From NCBI GenBank assembly GCA_005503085.1, contig SCOI01000008.1, forward strand, positions 186,001-250,000: a stretch of DNA of 64,000 nucleotides, read 5' to 3'. This stretch comes from Burkholderiales bacterium C2. GTDB taxonomy: Bacteria > Pseudomonadota > Gammaproteobacteria > Burkholderiales > Burkholderiaceae_C. A program made the translations under genes and the position numbers. How positions within the stretch are numbered: the stretch's first letter is position 1; every line of letters begins with the position of its first letter. The notes beneath the pieces were generated by a model. The model did no database searches, was not told where the DNA came from, and saw nothing but the letters and a program-made list of their open reading frames with translations. Of the stretch, positions 52,412 to 60,209 are shown in pieces.

Positions 52412-52466
52412 ACGGACGTGCTTGGCCGTAGGTCCGTCAAAGCCAAGGGTTTTCCCTTGGTTTTTT
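52412..52466 (+). ncRNA. two-hairpin RNA with intrinsic terminator, candidate sRNA or attenuator
   Basis: A first stem, ACGGAC (52412-52417) with GTCCGT (52432-52437), is followed by a perfect terminator: CCAAGGG (52443-52449), TTTT, CCCTTGG (52454-52460) and six T residues (52461-52466). CTTGGC at 52421-52426 can pair instead with GCCAAG at 52442-52447, which would break the terminator, an attenuator-like choice. Transcription from the GACAAT element would start near 52415, giving a short RNA of about 50 bases or regulated read-through to the XRE gene at 52605. Confidence 0.6.
52443..52466 (+). terminator. intrinsic terminator
   Basis: Perfect seven-pair stem CCAAGGG/CCCTTGG around a TTTT loop followed by T6. 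It is the clearest plus-strand terminator in the window and ends the transcript containing the STAND gene and the 126-aa gene, or the short RNA described at 52412-52466. Confidence 0.9.
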
Positions 52467-52479
52467 CGTTGATGAGGTC

Positions 52480-52494
52480 CCGGAAGGTTTCCGG
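52480..52494. promoter_or_regulatory. inverted repeat CCGGAA-GGT-TTCCGG
   Basis: A perfect 6+3+6 palindrome between the terminator and the XRE-type gene, about 110 bp before its start and 25 bp before a -10-like TAGAGT (52519-52524). Placement suits an operator for the XRE product or another dimeric regulator. No experimental or family evidence supports a specific ligand. Confidence 0.4.
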
Positions 52495-52604
52495 AAGCTT
52501 GCCCGGGCCCTAGCGGCCTAGAGTCCGTGGCGTCGCGGAGATCGCGCGGCGCCGCGGCGGGACGCTCGACCGACCCGCCCCCATCATCACAAGAGGGTCC
52601 GAGC

Positions 52605-52883
52605 ATGCAGCAAGACACAGAACGCGCCGGTCGGCCGGTGCCGACCACTGGGCGGGTATTCCTGGTCTCCGAGATACTGAAGGATCTGCGCAGCGAGAAA
52701 CTGCAGAGTCAGGAGGAAATGGCATTTTCCTGCAGCGACCGGAAAATCCGGGTCTCGATCGCGTCGATCAAGCGGGCCGAAACCGGCAAGCCGGTGATTT
52801 ACCGGGTGGCCCGCGAACTGGCACGGTATTTCGATGTGCCGGTGCAGAAACTGATACGCAGCGAGCGCAGCGGCACCGCCTGA
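52605..52883 (+). CDS. small XRE-type helix-turn-helix protein
   Basis: A 92-residue DNA-binding protein. The helix-turn-helix comprises VSEILKDLRSEKLQSQEEMA and IRVSIASIKRAETGKPVIYR, followed by ARELARYFDVPVQKLIRSER. The SIASIKRAETGKPV-type recognition segment is familiar from the N-termini of larger signalling proteins in proteobacteria (fused to ATPase or cyclase domains), but here it stands alone. The ATG at 52605 has a GAGGG element upstream. It is flanked by the inverted repeat at 52480-52494 and TGATAC repeats at its end. Probably part of the STAND regulatory block. Confidence 0.78.
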   Translation: MQQDTERAGRPVPTTGRVFLVSEILKDLRSEKLQSQEEMAFSCSDRKIRVSIASIKRAETGKPVIYRVARELARYFDVPVQKLIRSERSGTA

Positions 52884-52903
52884 TACTGATACCAAACTGA
52901 TAC
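52881..52903. repeat. three TGATAC repeats at the end of the XRE-type gene
   Basis: TGATAC occurs at 52881-52886 (including the stop codon), 52887-52892 and 52898-52903. Read on the minus strand, the last two copies lie in 11-bp units CCAGTATCAGT and TTGGTATCAGT. The TTGGTATCA core resembles the TTGGYRTYA repeats before the chitinase gene (13639-13671). Possibly a regulator site for the phosphatase gene downstream; low certainty. Confidence 0.35.
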
Positions 52904-53033
52904 TGGTTGGCCGGCCGCCAGCCACCAAACTAGTCTTCGCTCAGGGGCTGCGGAATATCGACCAAGCATCGGCCTTGAACAAGTGACAAGGCCGGGACGC
53001 CGGGCCGCAGCGGCGTCTCCTATCATCGCGGGG

Positions 53034-53501
53034 ATGAACAACATCCTGCTGGTGTGCACCGCCAATATCTGCCGTTCGCCGATGGCCGAGGCGGTCTTGA
53101 AGGCGCAAGGCCTGTATGCGCTGGTGCAATCGGCCGGCATGCGCGCCGGGCCGCGGGGCGAGCCGGTCGATGCCCGCGCCGCCCGCGTGCTCTTGCAGCG
53201 CGGCTATGAGCTGGGCAAGAAATGGCGTTCGCGGCGCGTCCAGGCCGAGGACTTTGCCCGTTTCGACCTGGTGCTGGCGATGGACCATGACAATCTGCGC
53301 GATTTGCGCCTGCTCTGCCCGGCCCAGCAGCAGGACAAGCTGCATCTATTCCTGGATTTTGTGCCCGGCCATGCCGGCCGGGAGGTGCCCGACCCCTATT
53401 TCGGCAGCATCCAGGGCTTCGAGCATGTGTTGAGCCTGGTGGAGCTGGGCGCGTCGGGATTGCGCGAAGCCCTGCAGAGCGGGCGTGTCTCGGCGCTGTG
53501 A
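53034..53501 (+). CDS. low-molecular-weight protein-tyrosine phosphatase
   Basis: A 155-residue cytoplasmic phosphatase. The P-loop is LLVCTANICRSPMAEAV (C8-x5-R14-S) and the general-acid Asp is in VPDPYFG. Wzb/Etp-like members dephosphorylate polysaccharide-export tyrosine kinases, but no kinase or capsule genes are adjacent, so the substrate may be a distant BY-kinase. TATCAT (53021-53026) lies seven bases before the ATG at 53034, consistent with leaderless transcription. Confidence 0.93.
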   Translation: MNNILLVCTANICRSPMAEAVLKAQGLYALVQSAGMRAGPRGEPVDARAARVLLQRGYELGKKWRSRRVQAEDFARFDLVLAMDHDNLRDLRLLCPAQQQDKLHLFLDFVPGHAGREVPDPYFGSIQGFEHVLSLVELGASGLREALQSGRVSAL

Positions 53502-53554
53502 CAGCCCGGGTCGCAGCGCTACTCAATTGGCTGCCGCAGCGCTAAGCTGCGGCC

Positions 53555-55009
53555 ATGCAGATACGCACCAAGCTCGCCCTCCACCTGATGGTGCAGGTCG
53601 TCCTGGTGGGGCTGATGGTGGCTGCCCTGCTGCATCTGGCCTCGGCCTACCGGGCGCTCGAACAGGCCCAGTCGCGGCGCTTCGAGGGCCATCAGCTGGC
53701 GGCCGAGCTGTATCAAAGCTCCAACGAGCTGAGCCTGATGGCGCGTCTGTTCGTGCTGCAGCAGCAGCCGCGCTATGCCCAGTTCTATGCCGACATCGTG
53801 CGCATGCGCGAGGGGCAGGCGCCGCGCCCGCTGGACTATGACGCGGCGTTCTGGGATCTGCGCCTGGCCGATGCGCAGGCCGCCGACGGACCCGGCCGCA
53901 TGGCCTCGGCGCAGGAGCGCCTGCACGCGGCCGGCTTCACCGCGCAGGAACTGGGCTTGCTCGACGAGGCCCGGCAGCGCTCCGAGGCACTGATGGCGCT
54001 GGAGCGCCAGGCCATGGGCCTGATCGAGAAGCGCCCGGGCTTCACGCCGCGCCCGGAGGACTGGCGCCAGGCCCTGGATCTGCTGCATGGCGAGGCCTAT
54101 CTGCGCGCCAAGGCCGAGATCGCGGCGCCGCTGCGGCGCCTGACCCAAAGCCTGGCCCAGCGGCTGGAACAGGAGCGGCTGCAGGCACAGCGCAGCGTGC
54201 GGCAGGCCTCCTATATGGCCGCCGCCATCCTGCTGGTGCTGAGCCTGCATGCGCTGTGGTCGGCGCACCGTTTCGACCGCTCGGTGCGCCAGCCGCTGGC
54301 GGCCCTGCGGGACTGGGCCCAGTCGGTGCGCTCGGGCCGCCATGGCAGCCGCACGAAGCTGCCGGTGGACACCGAGTTCGGCGAGCTGTCGGCGGTGATC
54401 GACGAGATGGCCGATGCGGTGGAGCACAGCCTGGCCGAGCTGCGCGAGGAGGTGCAGCGCCGCACTCGCGCCGAGGAGGTGGTCCAGCATCTGGCCAACC
54501 ACGATGCGCTGACCGGCCTGCCTTCGCTGCGCCTGCTGCACGACCGGCTGGAGCGGGCGCTGGCCCGGGCCCAGCGCGAAGGCGAGGGCGTGGCGCTGCT
54601 GTTCATCGATCTGAACGGCTTCAAGCCGGTCAATGACCAGTACGGCCATGAGTCCGGCGATATGGTGCTCAAGGTGGTGGGCCAGCGTCTGGCCGGTGCG
54701 GTGCGCGATGCCGACACGGTGGGCCGCATCGGCGGCGACGAGTTCCTGGTCATCCTGCCCGATGTCGGCAGCCATGAGGCGGCCGTCCAGGTGCGCGACA
54801 AGCTGGACGCGCTGCTGCGCCAGCCCATCTATCTGCCGACCCACAAGCTGGTGGTGCAGATCTCGGCGGCCATCGGCATCGCCCGCTTTCCCGATATGGC
54901 CAAGGATTCCGCCAGCCTGCTGCGCCTGGCCGATGAGGACATGTACAAGCACAAGGCCGCCAGCGGGGCGGGGCGTCCGCCCTCGTCCCCGCCAATCAAG
55001 GTCGGCTGA
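53555..55009 (+). CDS. membrane sensor diguanylate cyclase (HAMP-GGDEF)
   Basis: A 484-residue c-di-GMP synthase. Transmembrane helices lie at about 9-30 and 219-236, enclosing a mostly helical periplasmic sensor of about 185 residues. A HAMP region (238-290), a coiled-coil linker and a GGDEF domain (about 312-470) follow. The catalytic motif GGDEF is intact (393-397) and an I-site RDAD (384-387) precedes it at the canonical distance. TAAGCT (53543-53548) lies six bases before the ATG. It is convergent with psuG; their stop codons are adjacent. Confidence 0.93.
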   Translation: MQIRTKLALHLMVQVVLVGLMVAALLHLASAYRALEQAQSRRFEGHQLAAELYQSSNELSLMARLFVLQQQPRYAQFYADIVRMREGQAPRPLDYDAAFWDLRLADAQAADGPGRMASAQERLHAAGFTAQELGLLDEARQRSEALMALERQAMGLIEKRPGFTPRPEDWRQALDLLHGEAYLRAKAEIAAPLRRLTQSLAQRLEQERLQAQRSVRQASYMAAAILLVLSLHALWSAHRFDRSVRQPLAALRDWAQSVRSGRHGSRTKLPVDTEFGELSAVIDEMADAVEHSLAELREEVQRRTRAEEVVQHLANHDALTGLPSLRLLHDRLERALARAQREGEGVALLFIDLNGFKPVNDQYGHESGDMVLKVVGQRLAGAVRDADTVGRIGGDEFLVILPDVGSHEAAVQVRDKLDALLRQPIYLPTHKLVVQISAAIGIARFPDMAKDSASLLRLADEDMYKHKAASGAGRPPSSPPIKVG

Positions 55010-55927
55010 TCAGGAGGCTGCCAGGGCCACCGCCAGGCGTGCGCCGGCCACCGCGTTGTGCTTGACCAGGGCGATATTGGTGGCCAGGCTGCGGCCCTCG
55101 GTCAGCGCCTTGATGCGGGCCAGCAGATAGGGGGTGACGGCCTTGCCGGCGATGCCTTGCGCGGCCGCCTCGGCCAGGGCCTGCGCGGTGATGCGCTCGA
55201 TCTCGGCGCGCTCCATCGCCTGCCCGGCCGGCACCGGGTTGGCGATCACGACGCCGCCGGCCAGGCCCAGTGCCCATTTGGTCTGCAGGAAGCGCGCCTG
55301 CTCGGCCGCCGCGTCGATGCGGAAGTCGGCCTTGAAGCCGCTGTCGGGCGTGTAGAAGGCGGCGAAATTGTCCTGGCCGATCGCGATCACCGGCACGCCA
55401 TGAGTTTCCAGGTACTCCAAGGTCAGACCGATGTCGAGAATGGACTTGGCGCCGGCGCAGACCACGGCCACCGAGGTCTGGGCCAGCTCCTGCAGATCGG
55501 CCGAGATGTCGAAGGAGGTCTCGGCGCCGCGGTGCACGCCGCCAATGCCGCCGGTCACGAAGACCTGGATGCCGGCCAGCGCCGCGCAGATCATCGTCGC
55601 GGCCACCGTCGTCGCACCGATCTTGCCGCTGGCCAGCACATAGGGCAGGTCACGCCGGCTGACCTTCAGCGCCTCGGGCGATTGGCCCAGCAGCTCCAGC
55701 TCGGCCTCGGACAGGCCGATGCGGATCTTGCCGTCGAGGATGGCGATGGTGGCCGGCACCGCGCCGCCGTCGCGAATGATCTGTTCGACCTCGCGGGCCG
55801 TCTGCACATTCTGCGGGTAGGGCATGCCATGCGAAATGATGGTGGATTCCAGCGCGACGATGGGGCTGCCGGCGGCGCGGGCGGCGGCCACTTCGGCCGA
55901 GTATTCGATGAAGGTGTGCAGGGTCAT
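55010..55927 (-). CDS. psuG: pseudouridine-5'-phosphate glycosidase
   Basis: Cleaves the C-C glycosidic bond of pseudouridine 5'-phosphate to uracil and ribose 5-phosphate. The 305 residues contain the family signatures [54 protein letters not shown] and the C-terminal [13 protein letters not shown]. The ATG at 55927 lies eight bp after the stop of the kinase gene, forming a psuK-psuG operon that salvages pseudouridine from RNA turnover. No dedicated transporter gene is adjacent. Confidence 0.96.
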   Translation of the reverse strand: MTLHTFIEYSAEVAAARAAGSPIVALESTIISHGMPYPQNVQTAREVEQIIRDGGAVPATIAILDGKIRIGLSEAELELLGQSPEALKVSRRDLPYVLASGKIGATTVAATMICAALAGIQVFVTGGIGGVHRGAETSFDISADLQELAQTSVAVVCAGAKSILDIGLTLEYLETHGVPVIAIGQDNFAAFYTPDSGFKADFRIDAAAEQARFLQTKWALGLAGGVVIANPVPAGQAMERAEIERITAQALAEAAAQGIAGKAVTPYLLARIKALTEGRSLATNIALVKHNAVAGARLAVALAAS

Positions 55928-55935
55928 GGAGGTTC

Positions 55936-57024
55936 TCAGTGGATGGATTGCAGCAGTTCGGGGCCGAGATTGGGATGGACGGTGGCTTCGGTCTGCAGGG
56001 TCAGCGCCGACAGCGCGAGGCCGCGGCGGCAGGCCAGGGCCAGGTCGAGCGGGTCCTGGTACAGCGAGGCGCAGACCCCGGCCGAGAAGGCGTCGCCGGC
56101 GCCGGTGACATCGAGCACCGGCACGCGCGGCGCCGGCATTGCCAGCAGCGTGTCGCCGTCGCTGTAGAGCACGCCGGCCGCGCCCTGGGTGACGACCAGC
56201 TGTTGCAGGCCGCGCTCGCGCAACTGGCGATGGGCGCGCCGCAGCGCGCTCGGGCTGCAGAGCGGCTTGCCGCCGCACAGCGCGGCCAGCTCGCCCTCGT
56301 TCAGCAGCAGGCAGTGCACGCCGCGCAGGTCCGGCGGCAGCCGAGCCATCTTGGGCACCGAGACCGCGACGACGACCAGAGGCCGCGTGTCGGCGGCGGC
56401 CTCGCTGATCAACTGGGCCACGCTGTCGGCCGGCAGGTTCAGGTCGATCACGGTGAGGCTGGCGCTGGCGCGCTGGGCCGAGGTGAGGCGCAGGAAATCG
56501 GGTGTCAGCCTCTCGGTCAGCGCCATTTGCGCCAGGGCCAGCAGCATCGCGCCGTCGGCGTCGAGCACGGCGGTATAGCTGCCGGTGGCGGCGTCGGCGG
56601 CCTGCAGCGAGCCGCTGGTCGCGATGCCCAGCCGCGCCGCATGGGCCAGCAGCTCGCGACCGGCCGGGTCGTCGCCGACCGCGCTGAGCAGATGCACCGG
56701 CAGGCCCAGCCGCGCCAGGTTCTCGGCCACATTGCGGGCCACGCCGCCGGGCGTCTCGCGCTGGCTGACCGGGTTCGAGGTGCCCATCTGCAGCGGCGCC
56801 AGGGTGCGCAGCTTGCGGTCCAGATTGCTGCCGCCGATGCAGACGATGGGCGCACGCTGCGGCAGCACATAGGCCCGGCCCAGCAGCCGGCGCTCGCGCG
56901 TCAGGCTGGCGATATGGCCGGCCACCGCCGAGCGCGACAGGCCCAGGCGCTCGGCCAGGTCCTGCTGGCCGATGAAGGGGTTGTCGCGTATCAGTGCGAG
57001 CAGCTGTTCTTTTTTGCTGTCCAT
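55936..57024 (-). CDS. psuK: pseudouridine kinase (PfkB family) with N-terminal winged helix
   Basis: A 362-residue protein in two parts. Residues 1-55 are a winged helix ([38 protein letters not shown]). Residues about 60-360 form a PfkB sugar kinase with [17 protein letters not shown], the [15 protein letters not shown] substrate loop and the ATP/anion-hole motif [15 protein letters not shown]. It phosphorylates pseudouridine for PsuG. The fused helix-turn-helix suggests that it also represses its own operon; two ACAATTGT palindromes lie immediately upstream. I chose the ATG at 57024; the longer frame upstream runs through those sites. Confidence 0.9.
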   Translation of the reverse strand: MDSKKEQLLALIRDNPFIGQQDLAERLGLSRSAVAGHIASLTRERRLLGRAYVLPQRAPIVCIGGSNLDRKLRTLAPLQMGTSNPVSQRETPGGVARNVAENLARLGLPVHLLSAVGDDPAGRELLAHAARLGIATSGSLQAADAATGSYTAVLDADGAMLLALAQMALTERLTPDFLRLTSAQRASASLTVIDLNLPADSVAQLISEAAADTRPLVVVAVSVPKMARLPPDLRGVHCLLLNEGELAALCGGKPLCSPSALRRAHRQLRERGLQQLVVTQGAAGVLYSDGDTLLAMPAPRVPVLDVTGAGDAFSAGVCASLYQDPLDLALACRRGLALSALTLQTEATVHPNLGPELLQSIH

Positions 57025-57032
57025 GGCGTTTG

Positions 57033-57064
57033 AAAACAATTGTCCGTATTGTAAAACAATTGTC
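57033..57064. promoter_or_regulatory. twin AAAACAATTGTC operator sites before psuK
   Basis: Identical 12-mers at 57033-57044 and 57053-57064, each holding the eight-base palindrome ACAATTGT, are spaced 20 bp centre to centre (about two helical turns). They sit between psuK and the divergent gph and overlap the likely promoter of psuK. Likely operator for the PsuK winged helix or another regulator, possibly affecting both genes. Confidence 0.6.
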
Positions 57065-57129
57065 TGGATCGAGGTGGTGTGCCCAGCGTGCCCGCTAAAC
57101 TCGCGGCTCCCCAGTTCGCCACCGCCGCC

Positions 57130-57822
57130 GTGACCTCTCAGACCTGCCCCCAAGCCTTCATCCTCGACCTTGACGGCACCCTGGTCGATACGCTGGGCGA
57201 CTTTGTCGCGGTGCTAAATCTGGTGCTGCAGGAGCTGGCGCTGCCGGCCGTGAGCCGCGAGTTCGTCGAGCTGACGATAGGCCAGGGCAGCGAGCACCTG
57301 ATACGCAGCACGCTGGCCGAGGTGGGCGGGGCGCCCGCGCTCTACGAGACCGCCTGGGCGCGCTACCAGCAGCACTATCTGGCGCTGAACGGGCAGTTCT
57401 CGGCCGTGTTCCCGGGCGTGGTCGAAGGGCTGGAGCGGCTCGCGGCGCTGGGCCTGCCGATGGCCTGCCTGACCAACAAGCCGCTGGCCTTTGCCCGTGA
57501 GCTGCTGGCGCGCAAGGGCCTGGCCGGCTATTTCGGCTGGGTGTTTGGCGGCGACAGCTTCGAGCGCAAGAAGCCCGATCCGCTACCGCTGATCAAGACC
57601 TGCGAGGCGCTGGGCACGGCGCCTGGCGCCACCTGGATGATCGGCGACTCCAGCAACGATGCCCGCGCGGCGCGCGGCGCCGGTTGCCCGGTGGTGCTGA
57701 TGCGCTATGGCTACAACCACGGTGAGCCCATCGACGCGGTGCCGGCGCTGCAGCACCTGGACCGGCTGGATCAGCTCACTGTCCCGAGCGGCTGCGCTGA
57801 ATCCCCAGCAGCGCGTCCTTGA
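57130..57822 (+). CDS. gph: phosphoglycolate phosphatase
   Basis: A HAD-superfamily phosphatase that removes 2-phosphoglycolate. The 230 residues show motif I FILDLDGTLVDT (nucleophile and acid Asp), motif II in ACLTNKP, motif III Lys in FERKKPDPLPL, and motif IV MIGDSSNDARAARGAG. The GTG at 57130 is chosen because TAAACT (57096-57101) looks like a promoter -10 element within the longer GTG-initiated frame starting at 57079; the alternative remains possible. In this lineage gph precedes trpE. Its last 47 bp overlap the convergent chalcone-isomerase-like gene. Confidence 0.88.
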   Translation: MTSQTCPQAFILDLDGTLVDTLGDFVAVLNLVLQELALPAVSREFVELTIGQGSEHLIRSTLAEVGGAPALYETAWARYQQHYLALNGQFSAVFPGVVEGLERLAALGLPMACLTNKPLAFARELLARKGLAGYFGWVFGGDSFERKKPDPLPLIKTCEALGTAPGATWMIGDSSNDARAARGAGCPVVLMRYGYNHGEPIDAVPALQHLDRLDQLTVPSGCAESPAARP

Positions 57823-58372
57823 GCTGGTCGTCGGCCGGCGACTTGCCCAGCCAGATCTTCAGCAGCACGCCGAAGAACTCCGGCTCCTTGATCGGCTCAC
57901 CGGCGACCTTGGCGCCGTTGACATAGACCACGGTGCCGGTGCCGGGAATCCACTCGACGCTGAAGTTCTCGCCGGTCGTGAGCTTTTTCTTGGTCGCAAA
58001 GATGTCGGCGATGCGCAGCACGCCGTTGATGGCCTTGGCGAACTCCTCGCGCGAGGCGTTCTGCTCCATGCCCTTGGTGAAGAGCTTGCCGAGCTCGTTG
58101 CCGTCGATCTCGCGCAGCATCTGGATGTGCAGGCGTTTCGGGCCCGGCGCGGCGAGCGCGGCCTCCGGCGTGCCGGCCTTGGCGCCCAGATACAGGCCTG
58201 CGGTATAGACCTTGAAGACGGCCTTGTAGCGAATGCCGGCGCCGTTGAGTTGCAGCTTCTGGCCGGCCACTTCGGCCGTGGGCTCGTACTTGACGCCTGC
58301 CACCTCGACCGTCTGGGCCTGGATGGGCAGGGCCATGGCCAGCAGCAGGGCCGCAAGGAATTGTCTCGACAT
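57776..58372 (-). CDS. chalcone isomerase-like periplasmic protein
   Basis: A 198-residue exported protein of the Chalcone_3 family. Signal peptide MSRQFLAALLLAMALPIQAQ, then VEVAGVKYEPTAEVAGQKLQ, GIRYKAVFKVYTAGLYLGAK and the LHIQMLREIDGNELGKLFTK region shared by bacterial CHI-fold proteins. These bind fatty acids or unknown ligands rather than isomerise chalcones. The ATG at 58372 is supported by the signal sequence. It is divergent from the trp leader. Confidence 0.87.
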   Translation of the reverse strand: MSRQFLAALLLAMALPIQAQTVEVAGVKYEPTAEVAGQKLQLNGAGIRYKAVFKVYTAGLYLGAKAGTPEAALAAPGPKRLHIQMLREIDGNELGKLFTKGMEQNASREEFAKAINGVLRIADIFATKKKLTTGENFSVEWIPGTGTVVYVNGAKVAGEPIKEPEFFGVLLKIWLGKSPADDQLKDALLGIQRSRSGQ

Positions 58373-58491
58373 GTCTCGCTCCGTTTTATCGGCGAAGTAT
58401 GGCGCGAAGCCCGCCCGCTTGTCCGTGTTGTGCATCACGCACAAACCCTGAACGGAGTCGTCACACAAGCACTGCTAAACTGCGCCGCATC

Positions 58492-58572
58492 ATGTTCATC
58501 ACGCGCAAGCACATCAAGGGGTCGAACGACCGGGGAGCCTGGCCCTGGCGTCGCCCGTCCGACTTCGCCTGA
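58492..58572 (+). CDS. trpL: candidate trp leader peptide (26 aa)
   Basis: A short frame between a -10-like TAAACT (58476-58481) and trpE, encoding MFITRKHIKGSNDRGAWPWR and RPSDFA. Two Trp codons (TGG at 58540-58542 and 58546-58548) flank one Pro, a strong enrichment for a 26-residue peptide. The Trp codons sit beside a sequence able to form an RNA stem (see the region 58534-58686). This fits ribosome-mediated attenuation responding to charged tRNA-Trp. Translation is unproven and no strong ribosome site is visible. Confidence 0.62.
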   Translation: MFITRKHIKGSNDRGAWPWRRPSDFA

Positions 58573-58686
58573 AGCCGCTTGATTGATTGACCGTGTGCCG
58601 GCTCCTGGTTCCCAGAGTCGTACAGCCCGAACCTTCCCGGTGGGATGGACGCAGTCAAGCGACCTGACATCCGGTGTGCCTGCGTC
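58534..58686 (+). promoter_or_regulatory. trp leader alternative-pairing region
   Basis: Three perfect inverted repeats overlap in the leader: GGAGCC (58534-58539, touching the first Trp codon) with GGCTCC (58600-58605); CGCTTGA (58576-58582) with TCAAGCG (58655-58661); and GACGCAG (58648-58654) with CTGCGTC (58680-58686). The second and third exclude each other, so ribosome position on the leader peptide could select between folds. No T run follows, so control may be Rho-dependent or translational, not classical termination. Together with the leader peptide this occupies 58492-58724. Confidence 0.5.
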
Positions 58687-58724
58687 GCCTTCGAGCGCGG
58701 GGCCGCCCTGCATCAAGGTACGTG

Positions 58725-60209
58725 ATGATTACCGAACTCGAATTCCAGAGCCTGGCCGCCCAGGGCTATAACCGCATCCCGCTGCTCAGCGAGGCTTTTG
58801 CGGATCTTGAAACCCCGCTGTCCCTGTATCTGAAGCTGTGCGCCGGTGCCGGCAACGGACGGCACAGCTTCCTGCTGGAGTCCGTCGTCGGCGGCGAGCG
58901 CTTCGGCCGCTACTCCTTCATCGGTCTGCCGGCCCGCACCGTGCTGAAGAGCCAGGGACTGCGCACCGAGGTGCTGCGCGACGGCGCGGTGATAGAGACG
59001 CACGAGGGCAACCCGCTGGACTTCATCGAGGCCTACCAGCAGCGCTTCAAGGTGGCGCTGCGGCCCGGCATGCCGCGCTTTTGCGGTGGTCTGGCCGGCT
59101 ATTTCGGCTACGACGCGGTGCGCTATATCGAGCCCAAGCTCGCCAAGACACAGAAGAGCGGCGGCCTGGACACGCCCGATGTGATGCTCTTGCAGTGCGA
59201 GGAACTGGCCGTCATCGACAACCTGTCGGGCCGGCTCTACCTGATCGTCTACGCCGACCCCTCCCAGCCCGAGGCCTATTTCCGCGCCAAGAAGCGCCTG
59301 AGCGATCTGCGCGACAAGCTGACCTACAGCGTCTCGGCGCCCCAGGTCAAGCGCGGCCAGTCGCACCCGGTCGAGCGTGAGTTCGCGCGCGCCGATTTCG
59401 AGGCCGGCGTGCTCAAGGCCAAGGACTACATCGCGGCCGGCGACTGCATGCAGATCGTGTTCGGCCAGCGCCTGCGCAAGCGCTACACCGAGTCGCCGCT
59501 GAGCCTGTACCGGGCGCTGCGTTCGCTGAACCCCAGCCCCTATATGTACTTCTACGATATGGGCGACTTCCAGATCGTCGGCGCCTCGCCGGAGATCCTG
59601 GTGCGCCACGAGCGCACACCCGAGGGCCAGCAGATCACGATCCGCCCGCTGGCCGGCACCCGCCCGCGCGGCGCGACGCCCGAGCTCGATGCGGCGCTGG
59701 AAGTGGAGCTGAAGGCAGACCCCAAGGAGCGTGCTGAGCACCTGATGCTGATCGACCTGGCGCGCAACGACATCGGCCGCATCGCCAAGACCGGCTCGGT
59801 CAAGCTGAGCGATGCCTTCGCGGTGGAGCGCTACTCGCATGTGATGCACATCGTCTCGAATGTCGAGGGCACGCTGCGCGAGGGTTTGAGCAATATGGAC
59901 GTGTTCCGCGCCGCCTTCCCGGCCGGCACCTTGAGCGGCGCACCCAAGATCCGCGCGATGCAGATCATCGACGAACTCGAGCCGGTCAAGCGCGGCATCT
60001 ATGGCGGCGCCTGCGGCTATCTGAGCTTCGCCGGCGATATGGACCTGGCGATTGCGATCCGCACCGGCATCGTGCAGGACCAGACCCTGTATGTGGCCGC
60101 CGCCGCCGGCATCGTGGCCGACTCGGTGCCCGAGCTGGAATGGAAGGAAACCGAGGCGAAGGCGCGCGCGCTGATTCGCGCGGCTGAACTGGTCGAGGAG
60201 GGCTTCTAA
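58725..60209 (+). CDS. trpE: anthranilate synthase component I
   Basis: Converts chorismate and ammonia (from TrpG) to anthranilate, the first committed step of tryptophan synthesis. The 494-residue protein has the Trp feedback-binding motif LLES (in FLLESVVGGERFGRYSFIG) and the chorismate-binding region TIRPLAGTRPRGATPELD, DPKERAEHLMLIDLARNDIG, RYSHVMHIVSNVEG and FPAGTLSGAPKIRAMQII. ATG at 58725 has AAGG upstream. It is first of the trpE-trpG-aldolase-trpD-trpC operon and directly follows the candidate leader. Confidence 0.96.
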   Translation: MITELEFQSLAAQGYNRIPLLSEAFADLETPLSLYLKLCAGAGNGRHSFLLESVVGGERFGRYSFIGLPARTVLKSQGLRTEVLRDGAVIETHEGNPLDFIEAYQQRFKVALRPGMPRFCGGLAGYFGYDAVRYIEPKLAKTQKSGGLDTPDVMLLQCEELAVIDNLSGRLYLIVYADPSQPEAYFRAKKRLSDLRDKLTYSVSAPQVKRGQSHPVEREFARADFEAGVLKAKDYIAAGDCMQIVFGQRLRKRYTESPLSLYRALRSLNPSPYMYFYDMGDFQIVGASPEILVRHERTPEGQQITIRPLAGTRPRGATPELDAALEVELKADPKERAEHLMLIDLARNDIGRIAKTGSVKLSDAFAVERYSHVMHIVSNVEGTLREGLSNMDVFRAAFPAGTLSGAPKIRAMQIIDELEPVKRGIYGGACGYLSFAGDMDLAIAIRTGIVQDQTLYVAAAAGIVADSVPELEWKETEAKARALIRAAELVEEGF

